The notes: generated from the letters alone by a model not told the origin. Numbered from the stretch's first letter, positions 27,613-37,626 are shown. The stretch is 64,000 nt of DNA from CAYRDC01 sp964422925 (GCA_964422925.1 CAYRDC010000012.1:11078-75077), one strand, 5' to 3'. Program-made: numbers and translations.

Positions 27613-27849
27613 TTACTTGATGTTTTCTTCCAGGTAGGCAATTGCTTCTCCTACCGTAGTAATACCTTCAGCTTGTTCATCAGGTATGGAAATGTTGAAT
27701 TCTTTTTCAAATTCCATAATTAGCTCGACAGTGTCCAGTGAGTCGGCTCCCAGATCGTTGGTAAAACTGGCTTCTGGCGTAACTTCGCTTTCGTCAACAC
27801 CCAGTTTGTCTACAATGATCTTTTTAACCCTTGATGCAATGTCAGCCAT
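27613..27849 (-). CDS. acpP: Acyl carrier protein
   Basis: 78 aa, acidic helical protein. LGADSLDTVELIMEFE contains Ser37, which receives the 4'-phosphopantetheine arm. It carries growing acyl chains for FabF and other fatty-acid synthesis enzymes. First gene of the acpP-fabF-rnc operon. Confidence 0.98.
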   Translation of the reverse strand: MADIASRVKKIIVDKLGVDESEVTPEASFTNDLGADSLDTVELIMEFEKEFNISIPDEQAEGITTVGEAIAYLEENIK

Positions 27850-27882
27850 AATCGTAAAGGTTTAGTTTAGAAAATAATGCTG

Positions 27883-27913
27883 CAAAGTAAATTATTTGCC
27901 GTCTCATGAGCAA
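27883..27913 (-). promoter_or_regulatory. Promoter of acpP-fabF-rnc
   Basis: Read on the minus strand, TTG (27913-27911), then exactly 20 bp, then TTACTTTG (27890-27883). This agrees with the Bacteroidota layout TTG-N19-21-TAnnTTTG apart from one base. Transcription would start near 27877, leaving a leader of about 27 nt before acpP. Confidence 0.6.
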
Positions 27914-27991
27914 CCTTTTTTCAAAAAAGTATTGTTGACCAGGCAACTGTGGCGTTGTGCCATAAGTGTTTAAATTCACAAAAAACTTTTT

Positions 27992-28429
27992 GTGGGCAGA
28001 CAAATTCTCAGGGTTGAATTTGATTATGACTTTGCCATAATTGCGCTGGTAACGGGGTTAAGGGATTACCGGCTTTGCTGGTTTATCAATAAGGCATTGG
28101 ATATTGATCTACAACGTCAGGATGACCTGGAAATTCACCTTCCCGATAAAAAAACCCTTGCCCGGTTCAGTTGTTTTTATGCATGGAATAACCTGGAACG
28201 CAAAGGAATTCATTGTATATCCAACCGTTCCGGGAATAACCGTTACCTGCTGCCGGAATTGAAAATGATTGATTTTATTGTCCGGATCAGCGGATGCTAT
28301 GAAGAACAGGAAATTGACGACATATTGGAAGCCCTGAAATGTATTCAGCAGGTACAATCCGCTTTCCGCGTGGAGGTGGAGAACCTGCGTTCAAAACAAA
28401 ACCTCATACTGGATGAACCCGAAATTTAA
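27992..28429 (+). CDS. IPExxxVDY family protein
   Basis: 145 aa, starting with GTG since no in-frame ATG fits. The name-giving motif appears as LPELKMIDFIVRISG at about residues 86-100. N-terminal residues EFDYDFAIIAL fit the family. It occurs throughout Bacteroidota directly before pyruvate kinase and has unknown function. Here it overlaps pyk by 17 bp, supporting coupled translation. Confidence 0.85.
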   Translation: MGRQILRVEFDYDFAIIALVTGLRDYRLCWFINKALDIDLQRQDDLEIHLPDKKTLARFSCFYAWNNLERKGIHCISNRSGNNRYLLPELKMIDFIVRISGCYEEQEIDDILEALKCIQQVQSAFRVEVENLRSKQNLILDEPEI

Positions 28430-29843
28430 CCGGACGAAAATAGTTGCCACCGTGGGACCGGCCAGCGCTGATTATCAATGCCTGAAAGACCTGGCCATGG
28501 CCGGAGTCAATGTTTTCAGACTGAATTTTTCACATGGTTCGCACGAAACCCACGAATCAGTTATCCGCCATATCCGGCAAATCAACCAGGAAACCGGCCT
28601 GCATATCGCAATGCTGGCAGACCTCCAGGGTCCGAAAATCCGCCTGGGAGAAATGCCGGCTGAGGGCATCAAAGTGTCGCAGGGCGACCGGTTTATCATT
28701 ACTACGAAAGAATGTGCCGGTAACCGGAATAAAGTCTATCTCGATTACCCGGGATTCCCCCGGGATGTACATACGGGCGACAAGATTCTGATCGATGACG
28801 GTAAAATTGAACTCCGGGTTATTGACACCAACCGTAAAGATGCCGTGGAAGTAGCAGTTGAGATCGGAGGAACCATTCATTCCCGCAAAGGAGTGAACCT
28901 GCCTGATACAGAAATCAGCCTGCCTTCCCTGACACCTAAAGACCTGCAGGACCTTCAGTTTGCCCTCGATCAGGATATCGACTGGATTGCCCTGAGCTTT
29001 GTGCGGACAGCTTCCGACATACTGGAGCTGCGCAAAATCATTGACTGGCACGCTAATTCGGCAAAAATTGTTGCCAAAATCGAAAAACCGCAGGCCGTAA
29101 ACCGCATTGAGGAAATTATTCGCGCTTCCGATGGAATCATGATTGCCCGCGGTGATCTGGGCGTGGAAGTGCCGCTTGAAAAAGTGCCCATGATCCAGAA
29201 AGATATTGTCCTGAAATGCAATTATTACTCCCGGCCGGTGATTATAGCCACCCAAATGATGGAAAGCATGATCGAAAATGCCAGCCCTACCCGTGCCGAA
29301 GTTACTGATGTAGCCAATGCCATACTGGACGGGGCGGATGCAGTGATGTTAAGCGGGGAAACCGCTGTCGGCAAATTTCCCATGCGGGTGATTGGGATCA
29401 TTAACCGGGTGATTGAAAGCATTGAGCGGGAAAATATCATTTACAATAACGAAATGGTCCCCGATCCCGATTCTCCGACTTTTATTTCCGATGCCGTATG
29501 TTTCAATGCCTCCAAAATGGCCCATGATGTCAATGCGCGGGCCATCATAGGTATGACGCGTAGCGGATACACCGCTTTCATGGTTTCTTCCTATCGGCCC
29601 AAATCGCGCATTTACATTTTTACCGACCAAAAAAAAATGCTGACAACATTGAGCCTGGTATGGGGCGTAAAAACCTTTTATTATGACAAAATGGTCAGCA
29701 CGGATGACACCATCCGGGATGTACAGAAAATACTGGTAGAGCAGGGATACCTCCATAAAGGGGATATTGTGGTAAACACAACCAGTATGCCTATTTCGCA
29801 ACAGGCGAGAACAAACATGGTCAAGGTATCCCGAATATCGTAG
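28413..29843 (+). CDS. pyk: Pyruvate kinase
   Basis: 476 aa, glycolytic enzyme making pyruvate and ATP from phosphoenolpyruvate and ADP. RTKIVATVGPAS and FRLNFSHGSHETH open the barrel. The catalytic Lys is in IVAKIEKPQAV, the metal site in MIARGDLGVEVP, and MLSGETAVGKFP is near the B-domain return. Length is standard. ligA follows after 20 bp. Confidence 0.98.
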   Translation: MNPKFNRTKIVATVGPASADYQCLKDLAMAGVNVFRLNFSHGSHETHESVIRHIRQINQETGLHIAMLADLQGPKIRLGEMPAEGIKVSQGDRFIITTKECAGNRNKVYLDYPGFPRDVHTGDKILIDDGKIELRVIDTNRKDAVEVAVEIGGTIHSRKGVNLPDTEISLPSLTPKDLQDLQFALDQDIDWIALSFVRTASDILELRKIIDWHANSAKIVAKIEKPQAVNRIEEIIRASDGIMIARGDLGVEVPLEKVPMIQKDIVLKCNYYSRPVIIATQMMESMIENASPTRAEVTDVANAILDGADAVMLSGETAVGKFPMRVIGIINRVIESIERENIIYNNEMVPDPDSPTFISDAVCFNASKMAHDVNARAIIGMTRSGYTAFMVSSYRPKSRIYIFTDQKKMLTTLSLVWGVKTFYYDKMVSTDDTIRDVQKILVEQGYLHKGDIVVNTTSMPISQQARTNMVKVSRIS

Positions 29844-29863
29844 CAATCCAAAAAACAAGGGGG

Positions 29864-31951
29864 ATGGATAAGGAAAAGCAAGACCGGCTGAATCTTTTGA
29901 CCCGTGAGCTATTGGACCGGACAGCGCAACTTGGACCTTCCGAGGTGGATGCCCTGCGGGAGGCACTCCGTTACCACGAGTGGCGCTATTATGTCCTGAA
30001 CGATCCGCTTATTGCGGATTTTGAATACGACTCCTTATTCTCCGCTTTGAAGCGGATTGAATCCGATCATCCGGAGCTGGTCACCCCGGATTCGCCAACC
30101 CAGCGCATTGCCCGCGCACTTACCAAGGAATTTCCCGCGGTTACCCATAATCTGCCTATGTTGTCGCTGGACAATTCATACAATGAAGGCGATTTACTGG
30201 ACTGGGGCAGGCGGGTCAGGGAATTATGCGGAACCGACCGGATCACTTACACCCTGGAACCCAAATTTGACGGCAGCAGCATTGCCCTGGTGTATGAAAA
30301 CGGCTACCTGGTCCGGGCGGCTACCCGGGGCGATGGGATACGGGGGGAGGAAATCACCAACAATGCCCGCACATTGAACACTATTCCTTTAAAGGTTGCC
30401 TTCCCGGGTCCGACACCTGCGCGCATGGAACTTCGCGGGGAAATTGTGATCCCGAAAGAAAAATTCAAAGAGTTTAACCAAAAACGCATGCGGGAAGGCC
30501 TCCCGCTGATGGCAAACCCCAGAAATGCTGCTTCAGGCGCTTTGCGTATGCAGGATGCCCGGGAAGTGGCTGCCCGCGGATTATCCGCCTTTATTTACCA
30601 GCTTGCCCTGGCCGAGGATGAAACCGGAAACAACCTGCTGGGCACGTCCATTACATCACATTATGAAGCCATGAAATTCCTGCATAAATCCGGCTTCCGG
30701 ACTACATTTAAGGAAATGACCCTTTGCCATTCCCTGCAGGAAGTGCTGGAGAAAATCCACGAATGGAATGAAGCCAGGGATTCCTATCCGGTTGAGATTG
30801 ACGGGATGGTGATCAAAGTGAATGAATTTGACCTGCAGGAAAAATGTGGCAGCACCAGTCATCATCCCCGCTGGGCGATAGCCTTTAAATTCAAAGCCCG
30901 GCAGGCCACGACCCGGCTGCTTGATGTAGAATTCCAGGTAGGCCGTACGGGAACTATCACTCCGGTGGCTAAACTCGATCCGGTACCTTTGGCCGGGGTT
31001 ACCATTTCTTCGGTATCCCTGTTTAATGAAGATATCATCCGGGAAAAAGACCTTCGGATTGGCGACTATGTTTTGGTGGAAAGAGCCGGTGATGTGATTC
31101 CCTATATCGTTAAATCCCTGCCGCAGGAGCGGACAGGAAAGGAAAGCCCGGTTATTTTTCCAACCCGGTGCCCCAGTTGCGGGTCGACACTGGTAAAGGT
31201 GGAAGGAGAGGTGGCCTGGCGATGCACCAATGTGGAATGCCCGGCCCAGGCGGTGGAGCGCATTAGGCATTTTGTTTCGAAAAATGCCATGGATATTGAA
31301 GGGTTGGGCGATAAAATCATTCAAAGGTTCTATGACCTGGACATTTTGAAAAGCATAGCCGGCATTTATACCTTGGACTATGAAAAGATTTCCCGGCTTG
31401 AGGGCTTTGGCGCCAAATCCGTGCAAAACCTCAGGGAATCCGTGGAAGCCAGTAAAAACCGCCCGTTACACCGTTTGATATTTGCCCTGGGAATTCGTTT
31501 TGTCGGGCAAACCACTGCCAGAACCCTGGCCTCCGCTATCCAGCGCCTGGAAGACCTTTATGAAATGACTCCCGAACAATTAATGGAACTGGAAGACATT
31601 GGTCCGGTAGTGGCCGAAAGCATCCGGCAATTCTTCCACCAGGAGTCCAACCGTCATTTGATCAGCCAACTGCGCGAAGCCGGGTTGAACCTGGAAAACA
31701 CCCATGAAATAATAAAAGCGAACCCTCTCCAGGGGAAGACTTTCCTGTTTACCGGAAGCCTTTCCCGGTTGACCCGGAATGAAGCCCGGGAATTGGTGGA
31801 GCAGCATGGCGGAAAAGTATTAAGCACGGTAAGCCGGAAACTGGATTACCTGATAGTTGGCGACTCACCGGGTTCCAAACTGGAAAAAGCCCGCCCGATA
31901 CCAAGCATTACCATTTTGGACGAAGACCAGTTCATGGCGTTGTTTTCTTAA
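29864..31951 (+). CDS. ligA: NAD-dependent DNA ligase
   Basis: 695 aa, seals nicks in replication and repair. The adenylated Lys134 is in EPKFDGSS (KxDG motif). An OB fold follows, with PVAKLDPV and DVIPYI. A Cys4 zinc finger (CPSCG ... CTNVECPAQ) is near residue 430, then helix-hairpin-helix repeats, and a C-terminal BRCT domain (GKTFLFTGSLSRLTRNEA). All domains of the standard bacterial enzyme are present. Confidence 0.98.
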   Translation: MDKEKQDRLNLLTRELLDRTAQLGPSEVDALREALRYHEWRYYVLNDPLIADFEYDSLFSALKRIESDHPELVTPDSPTQRIARALTKEFPAVTHNLPMLSLDNSYNEGDLLDWGRRVRELCGTDRITYTLEPKFDGSSIALVYENGYLVRAATRGDGIRGEEITNNARTLNTIPLKVAFPGPTPARMELRGEIVIPKEKFKEFNQKRMREGLPLMANPRNAASGALRMQDAREVAARGLSAFIYQLALAEDETGNNLLGTSITSHYEAMKFLHKSGFRTTFKEMTLCHSLQEVLEKIHEWNEARDSYPVEIDGMVIKVNEFDLQEKCGSTSHHPRWAIAFKFKARQATTRLLDVEFQVGRTGTITPVAKLDPVPLAGVTISSVSLFNEDIIREKDLRIGDYVLVERAGDVIPYIVKSLPQERTGKESPVIFPTRCPSCGSTLVKVEGEVAWRCTNVECPAQAVERIRHFVSKNAMDIEGLGDKIIQRFYDLDILKSIAGIYTLDYEKISRLEGFGAKSVQNLRESVEASKNRPLHRLIFALGIRFVGQTTARTLASAIQRLEDLYEMTPEQLMELEDIGPVVAESIRQFFHQESNRHLISQLREAGLNLENTHEIIKANPLQGKTFLFTGSLSRLTRNEARELVEQHGGKVLSTVSRKLDYLIVGDSPGSKLEKARPIPSITILDEDQFMALFS

Positions 31952-32286
31952 AATCCGGTAAAAATACAACCGATTTGTCTTTAATATTTAGGGGTCAGAA
32001 TATTTTTCCTGTATTCTGCAAATTTTGGTGTAACTTTTACATACCCCCTCCCGTTAAAGTACCTTAGTTGAAATATCGCATATAGCGGATTTTAACCAAT
32101 TAATCTACCCGAAATGAAAATGCTTTTTGTACATTTCTGCCTTACAGGTAAGTTTCCGTCCCGGAAACCACTAAAAGAATCCCATGCTATTTGAATGATT
32201 GATTAGCCCCGGATCTTTCCTGTATAGTCAGTTCCCCAACTTATTTCGGTGTAGGTTAGGATTCTGGAGCCCTAACTGTTTGAGCC
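31952..32286. other. 335-bp AT-rich intergenic region between ligA and a T9SS gene
   Basis: No gene is supported. A 26-codon open frame from 32114 has no family resemblance. TAACTTTT at 32031-32038 is a weak -7-like box, and further short T-rich stretches occur. It presumably carries the promoter and a long leader of the secreted protein at 32287. No tRNA-like fold or clear hairpin was seen. Confidence 0.4.
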
Positions 32287-34272
32287 ATGAAAACGCAAAT
32301 ACCCTCTGTGATTTTGGCTCTGCTTATGGGAATTTTATTGCCCATAACGGCCATGGCACAGCCTTCCAATGACGATTGCAGTGGTGCTACGTCATTGACG
32401 GTGAACACATCCTGTTCGCCAACAAACGGCACCACGGTTAATGCCACGCAAAGTATGCCTGCCATTAATTGTAATGGCTGGACAGGATATGCGGATGATG
32501 ATGTATGGTACAGTTTTGTGGCTAATAATTCCAATCAAACGATTCAGGTTTCCGGTAACGGAAGTTTTGATGCTGTGGTTGAATTATTTTCGGGTTCATG
32601 CGGGAGTTTAACTTCATTGGCTTGTGCTGACAATACCACGGGTGGGGGGACGGAAACCATATCTGCCACAGGATTGACAGTGGGCAACACGTATTATATC
32701 CGGGTCTATGACTGGTATTTTGGCAATAATGGCACTTTTACTATTTGCGTTTATGGCACTCCGGCAGGCAACCCGGGAGATGATTGCGCGAATGCCATTT
32801 CCATTGCCTGCGGTGATACGTTAACCAATCAGACCACCTATGGCAACGGCAATACCAGCTCTTCCTGGAGCTGCCATGTTGATAAAAATAACTTCCTGAT
32901 TTCCACCCCCGGAGAAGATCGTTTTTATGCAGTAAATGTAACTGATGTCAGCACAACCACCGTAAGGGTGTACTTGTTGAACGTGGTCGACACCAATGCC
33001 TACATAGAAGTGATTTTTTATACCGGAACCTGTACTCCCGGCACTTGCAATCAAAGTGGTCAGTATGTAGTGGCCAGCCATCAATTCCAGGGTGGGCTGC
33101 CGTATCATGATTTTTCGGTACCGGGAGCCGGAACTTATTACCTGATTATTGACAGCCAGGGAGCCGGTGTGCAATCTTATGATATTGCTATTGAATGCGT
33201 AGCTTCCGGTATCCAGTTTGATGATTCAGGATGCGGAGATGATATTGATTCGAACGGATATACCGTTAAGTGGAATGGTGGCACTAGTACCACCTTGTAT
33301 CCGGGGGACACCGGTACGCTTTGTTACACGGTTTACGTGAAAAATCCAACCGGATGGGAATGGCTGAAGTATGTGGACCTGACGCTTGGCAACTGCTGGA
33401 TCAATATTTCAAACATCACTCCGGACAGTCCTCCTGGTAATAACGGATTTTACGATACCAATGGAGACTGGGCCGGTTCCTATAATGCGGCTAACCGGCA
33501 GGTTAACTGGCATTTTACCAATAGCGTCAATGCCGCCTGGGGCGATGACAATACGAACAACTACACATGCCATAGCTATATCTTTTGTTTTCACGCGGAA
33601 GTCAGCTCCACCTGTGTTGACTCTGCCAATCTTTCGATTTTGCTGAAAATTACGGATGACGGGATAGGCGGCAGCGGTCAGACTTTACCTTCCAATTATT
33701 CCATTATGACGGGCTTTATGCTGCCTGTGGAAATGCTTTATTTTACAGGTGAAGTGCGTCAGGAAGGCAACTACCTGGCCTGGGCCACGGCCAGTGAGTC
33801 GGGCAGTGACTATTTCCTGGTGGAACGATCGGCTGACGGGCAACATTTCGTACCGCTGGGCAGTGTGGCGGCCACTGGTAATTCCGCTTCCCAAAAGGAG
33901 TATTCCTTTATGGATGATCATCCTTTGGGCAGGGACAATTATTACCGCTTGAAGATTGTTGACCAGAACGGACAGTTCAAATATTCAGGTATAGTTTTTT
34001 TGCGCAGGGAAGCCGGTACTACTTTCCAGGTAGTGCGATTTGGCCCGAATCCGGTACAGGAAACCGGGAATCTGCAAATTTACAGCGCTGACCAGGACGA
34101 AATTTCCCTGCAGTTAATGGATATGACAGGACGCGTGCTAATCCGGAGAATTGAAAAAGTACATTCCGGAGATAATACCATCCCGGTAAGTTTCTCCGGG
34201 GTTCCAAATGGGGTTTATCATCTGATGATTACTAATGGCTACGACTCGGGTGTTATTAAGGTCGTAAAGTAG
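32287..34272 (+). CDS. T9SS-exported modular protein
   Basis: 661 aa with a signal peptide (about 1-24, ending TAMAQ). Residues 25-155 form a jelly-roll-like module (DDVWYSFVANNSNQTIQVSG ... YYIRVYDWYFG), resembling pre-peptidase C-type domains. A second diverged copy follows (about 160-305, GEDRFYAVNV ... GAGTYYLIIDSQ). A Trp/Asn-rich domain then precedes LPVEMLYFTGEVRQEGNYLAWATASE, a stretch typical of Bacteroidota surface proteins just before the sorting domain. The C-terminal 80 residues (FGPNPVQETGNLQI ... PNGVYHLMIT) are the T9SS signal. No enzymatic motif is seen; adhesion or a surface role is likely. Confidence 0.85.
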   Translation: MKTQIPSVILALLMGILLPITAMAQPSNDDCSGATSLTVNTSCSPTNGTTVNATQSMPAINCNGWTGYADDDVWYSFVANNSNQTIQVSGNGSFDAVVELFSGSCGSLTSLACADNTTGGGTETISATGLTVGNTYYIRVYDWYFGNNGTFTICVYGTPAGNPGDDCANAISIACGDTLTNQTTYGNGNTSSSWSCHVDKNNFLISTPGEDRFYAVNVTDVSTTTVRVYLLNVVDTNAYIEVIFYTGTCTPGTCNQSGQYVVASHQFQGGLPYHDFSVPGAGTYYLIIDSQGAGVQSYDIAIECVASGIQFDDSGCGDDIDSNGYTVKWNGGTSTTLYPGDTGTLCYTVYVKNPTGWEWLKYVDLTLGNCWINISNITPDSPPGNNGFYDTNGDWAGSYNAANRQVNWHFTNSVNAAWGDDNTNNYTCHSYIFCFHAEVSSTCVDSANLSILLKITDDGIGGSGQTLPSNYSIMTGFMLPVEMLYFTGEVRQEGNYLAWATASESGSDYFLVERSADGQHFVPLGSVAATGNSASQKEYSFMDDHPLGRDNYYRLKIVDQNGQFKYSGIVFLRREAGTTFQVVRFGPNPVQETGNLQIYSADQDEISLQLMDMTGRVLIRRIEKVHSGDNTIPVSFSGVPNGVYHLMITNGYDSGVIKVVK

Positions 34273-34301
34273 GGTTCCAAAATACCCCGATTCAACGTGA
34301 G

Positions 34302-34334
34302 AACTGCATTAGTGAGAGCTAATGCAGTTTTTTT
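34302..34334 (+). terminator. Intrinsic terminator after the T9SS gene
   Basis: AACTGCATTAG (34302-34312), a 6-nt loop, CTAATGCAGTT (34319-34329), then a T run to 34334: an 11-bp perfect stem with U-tract. It ends plus-strand transcription 30 bp after the stop codon and overlaps the last bases of the convergent hydrolase gene. Confidence 0.85.
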
Positions 34335-35181
34335 ATCCGCTGAAGAAAGCCAGGGTTTCGCGGAAGGCCCGCAGGGCGGGTTCCGGCAGCCGGTCCGGTA
34401 TCCAGGGATGTTTGGCGCCAAATGTATGCCCTCCCCCTTCAATGGCTATCAACTTTGCCCTTTTGTTCCAGTGGCTCATGGCTTTGCCATCTTCAAAGGG
34501 CACGGCTTCGTCTTCCGTTCCGTGAACGATTAAAAACGGAATGGTTAATTGCCTTACTTTGGTTGGGATATGCAACCGGTCAAGATGCGCATGGTAGTCT
34601 TCATAAAGCTGGTAATACAGGGGCAGCTCCTGTTTGGTCCGGGTGTTTACAATGTAATGCACTCCTTCGGATTTCCATTTTTTCATCACTTCCCGGCTCC
34701 AGTATTTGCCGAATTCATTGACTGAAGCCCAGACAGCCAGTTTTTTTACCCTTTGATCCTCAGCGGCTTTCAGAATGCTGATGCCACCGCCCCGGCTGTG
34801 GCCGAGCAGGTAACAGGGAACACCAGCCAGTTTTTCGGAGAAGGGGGTTGCTCCGGAATAAGCCCAGTCGATTACTTTTCCCAGATCGTCCAGTTCAATG
34901 CTGAAATTGTTATGCCCGAAGGCTTCCGGATCTGCAAAGTCTTCCGGTTGCTCCGGGGTGGTGCCGTTGTGGGAGCCGTTGTATTTCAGATAGGCCATCC
35001 CCGATTCGCAAAACATGCGGGCCAGGAGATTGAAATGTCCCCAATCCTTGAATCCTTTGAATCCGTGGGTGAATATAATGAGTCCTTCCGGCCGGGTTCC
35101 GGGCATGAAAAGATCCAACAAAACAGGGCGTTCGCGGCTCCCGTCTGTCAGGTGGTTCCGCAGTATCGACAGTGAACTCAT
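34333..35181 (-). CDS. Alpha/beta hydrolase (serine esterase/peptidase type)
   Basis: 282 aa from ATG 35181 (MSSLSILRN). The frame is open further upstream, but that part is antisense-like and overlaps the upstream gene. LIIFTHGFKGFKDW is the oxyanion-strand HG motif. The nucleophile Ser129 is in GHSRGG, an Asp follows in VHGTEDEAVP and the His in GGGHTFG. No signal peptide, so a cytoplasmic esterase-like enzyme. Its start overlaps the stop of the secreted glycosidase-like gene by 4 bp, so it is translated from the same mRNA. Deacylating a sugar product is one possibility. Confidence 0.88.
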   Translation of the reverse strand: MSSLSILRNHLTDGSRERPVLLDLFMPGTRPEGLIIFTHGFKGFKDWGHFNLLARMFCESGMAYLKYNGSHNGTTPEQPEDFADPEAFGHNNFSIELDDLGKVIDWAYSGATPFSEKLAGVPCYLLGHSRGGGISILKAAEDQRVKKLAVWASVNEFGKYWSREVMKKWKSEGVHYIVNTRTKQELPLYYQLYEDYHAHLDRLHIPTKVRQLTIPFLIVHGTEDEAVPFEDGKAMSHWNKRAKLIAIEGGGHTFGAKHPWIPDRLPEPALRAFRETLAFFSG

Positions 35182-36536
35182 AGCTTGATTACTTTCACCG
35201 TATGAAGCGGTTGCCCGGATTTCCCGGTGACTGTTAACAGGTAGGTACCGGAAGGTAAACCGGCAACCGGAAGACTTCGTTGCCCGGTAGCGGGAATTTC
35301 TTCCCACATCCTGATAACGCGCCCGGAAAGGTCGGTCAATACCAGGCGGCCGGAGCTGACAGGCCCGGTCAGGCGCAATTGATCGGTAACCGGGTTGGCC
35401 ACAAGCCATGCCCCTGAGACGGTGGTAATTTCATCCTCTACCCCACTGACCAGGCAGGGCGCGCTGCAAAAACCCCGGCTGTTGGCTTCGCACTGTAATT
35501 GCCGGTAAGCCGGTTTGTCCTGCCCGTTGCCCGGATAAGTTCGCAAACCCAGCGTACGTAAAAACTCTTTGAATCCAAGGTGGTTGGGCAGCCCGTAATA
35601 AACGGCCAAAGTATCTACATAAGACTGCGACCAGTCGGTAAGCATAAAAAAACTGACATAATCAATCCGGCTGGCGTGTTGGTCCCACGCGTTGAACACT
35701 TCATGAATGAACGCGGCCTGCAGGGAATCGTTGCTTTGCAAAACCGGGCTGCTGGGATAGCCGCACTCCACAAAACGGACAGGCCGTGATGTATCCGGGT
35801 ACAGGCTAATGAGCTGTGCCCACTCTTGCGGTACCACCGATGGATTGCGGACCTGCGCCAGGGCACTCACCGGGTAATAGGTTACCGCGATAAAATCCAT
35901 GGTTTCATTAAGCCGCTGCCACCAGCTTGCCGTAACCGGGTTGGTCAGTCCATCCCAGGTAAGAGCCGTACCTACCGCAAGCGGTTTCCCAAAAACTGCC
36001 TGGTACTTCACCCGGCAATAGGCAGCCGCTGTATCCAGGAACCGTTTAAAAGATTCCATTTCCAGGGAATCCTCGCTTAAGGCTACATCCGATTCATTAC
36101 TGATGATGAGTGATTCTAAACCATGCGGTAAATAGGCAAGCACTGTATCGAACATAGCCGTGAAACGCTGGATAAACAAAGGCGAATCGTAGGGAACACT
36201 GTCCAGGTCAGGCGGCACTTCCCGCTTTACCGTATTGATGACATGCAGATTTAATTGCAGCTTGACGCCATACGCATGGAGGTAATAGTCCAGGACTCCC
36301 ACCATGCCAAGCATGGACGAATCGTATTGGGTTGGCGCTGGTTCCAGTGCGCTCCAATCGAACGAGAAATACATGTTGCGCATGCAGGCCTGGTAACCGT
36401 GGACAAAAGCGGAATCCCAGCTGTTGTTTTCCGCGAAAGTGAGCTCAATGCCAATTTCCCGCTGGCCGGCCGGCACCTGGCTGTACAGGCCAATGGAGAC
36501 CAGGAAAATCAATGAGATGGTAAATCCTTGCTTCAT
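35178..36536 (-). CDS. T9SS-exported clan GH-A-like glycoside hydrolase
   Basis: 452 aa with a signal peptide (about 1-20, ending GLYSQ). Residues 25-345 read like a TIM barrel. LIISNESDV places Asn147-Glu148 as the NE acid/base pair at the end of strand 4. RFVECGYPSSP places Glu257 as a strand-7 nucleophile (E-x-G-Y/W), as in clan GH-A families such as GH53. A short Cys-containing linker leads to a T9SS sorting domain (about 375-452: VANPVTDQLRL ... LPSGTYLLTV). The substrate is unknown; family assignment within the clan is uncertain. It is first gene of a two-gene operon with the alpha/beta hydrolase. Confidence 0.78.
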   Translation of the reverse strand: MKQGFTISLIFLVSIGLYSQVPAGQREIGIELTFAENNSWDSAFVHGYQACMRNMYFSFDWSALEPAPTQYDSSMLGMVGVLDYYLHAYGVKLQLNLHVINTVKREVPPDLDSVPYDSPLFIQRFTAMFDTVLAYLPHGLESLIISNESDVALSEDSLEMESFKRFLDTAAAYCRVKYQAVFGKPLAVGTALTWDGLTNPVTASWWQRLNETMDFIAVTYYPVSALAQVRNPSVVPQEWAQLISLYPDTSRPVRFVECGYPSSPVLQSNDSLQAAFIHEVFNAWDQHASRIDYVSFFMLTDWSQSYVDTLAVYYGLPNHLGFKEFLRTLGLRTYPGNGQDKPAYRQLQCEANSRGFCSAPCLVSGVEDEITTVSGAWLVANPVTDQLRLTGPVSSGRLVLTDLSGRVIRMWEEIPATGQRSLPVAGLPSGTYLLTVTGKSGQPLHTVKVIKL

Positions 36537-36651
36537 AATTTGTAAAATTAATCAGGTAACGGCTAATCCCGGTCCGTCATTGTTCACAGCGCGGTCCGGC
36601 AACCTGTATGCAGAAGCAGGAATAAAAGAACTAATTTAGCGGCAAGGCAAA

Positions 36652-37626
36652 ATGGCTATCACGCTAAAGGAAATACAAGCCCCGGTTGCTGCTGAGCTTT
36701 CGGAATTTGAGCAGCGCTTCCGGGATAACCTGCGCAGCCGGGTACCGCTGCTGGACCGCATTACCCATTACATTGTAAAACGAAAGGGAAAACGGTTAAG
36801 ACCCTTGTTTATATTCCTTACCGCCCGGCTGAACGGGGGCATTACGGAACGAACCTATCTCGGGGCTTCCCTGATTGAATTGCTCCATACCGCTACCCTG
36901 GTACATGACGATGTGGTGGATGATGCTTATCAGCGCAGGGGCTTCTTTTCGATCAATGCCCTCTGGAAAAATAAAATTGCCGTGCTGGTGGGCGATTATC
37001 TGTTGTCCAAAGGATTGTTACTGGCCCTGAACAACGATGCTTTCCAGGATTTGAAAATCGTTTCCCGGGCGGTGGAAATGATGAGCGAAGGGGAATTGCT
37101 GCAAATTGAAAAAGCCCGAAGACTGGATATTGATGAAGCGGTGTACTATGATATTATCCGGCAGAAAACCGCCTCGCTTATCGCTTCTGCCTGTGCCATT
37201 GGCGCCTTATCGGCAGGAGCTGATGAAGCTGAAGTCGAACGAATGAGGATTTTTGGGGAAAAGGTGGGTATTTGTTTCCAGATCAAAGACGACCTGCTGG
37301 ATTACGGAACCGACCGTATCGGGAAACCGCGGGCCATCGATATTAAGGAAAAGAAAATGACCCTGCCGCTGATTTATACCCTGAACCACCTGCCGCGTAC
37401 AGAGAAAAACAAACTTATCAAAATTGTTAAGCGCAATAATACCGACCGTGGAAAGGTGTCCTACCTTATGCAAAAAGTAAAGGAAACCGGTGGCCTGGAA
37501 TATGCCGGGCAGGCTATGTACCGTTACCGGGATGAAGCGCTGGAAATCATACAGGGGGCAAAGCCTGAAGAAGTGCGCATTGCCCTGGAAAAACTGATCC
37601 GGTTTACCACTGAGCGCAAATACTGA
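36652..37626 (+). CDS. Polyprenyl synthetase (long-chain trans-isoprenyl diphosphate synthase)
   Basis: 324 aa, all-helical. The first Asp-rich motif is LVHDDVVDDA with the family-typical RRG after it, and the second is FQIKDDLLDYG. KGKRLRP near the start binds pyrophosphate. It condenses isopentenyl diphosphate onto an allylic primer to make the octaprenyl/heptaprenyl-type tail of menaquinone. Chain length cannot be fixed by eye. It converges with the efflux adaptor gene, 6 bp apart. Confidence 0.94.
   Translation: MAITLKEIQAPVAAELSEFEQRFRDNLRSRVPLLDRITHYIVKRKGKRLRPLFIFLTARLNGGITERTYLGASLIELLHTATLVHDDVVDDAYQRRGFFSINALWKNKIAVLVGDYLLSKGLLLALNNDAFQDLKIVSRAVEMMSEGELLQIEKARRLDIDEAVYYDIIRQKTASLIASACAIGALSAGADEAEVERMRIFGEKVGICFQIKDDLLDYGTDRIGKPRAIDIKEKKMTLPLIYTLNHLPRTEKNKLIKIVKRNNTDRGKVSYLMQKVKETGGLEYAGQAMYRYRDEALEIIQGAKPEEVRIALEKLIRFTTERKY

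Noticed and set aside
32114..32194. 26-codon frame in the ligA/T9SS gap
   Set aside because: Too short, no signal or homology visible, in a region of chance ATGs.
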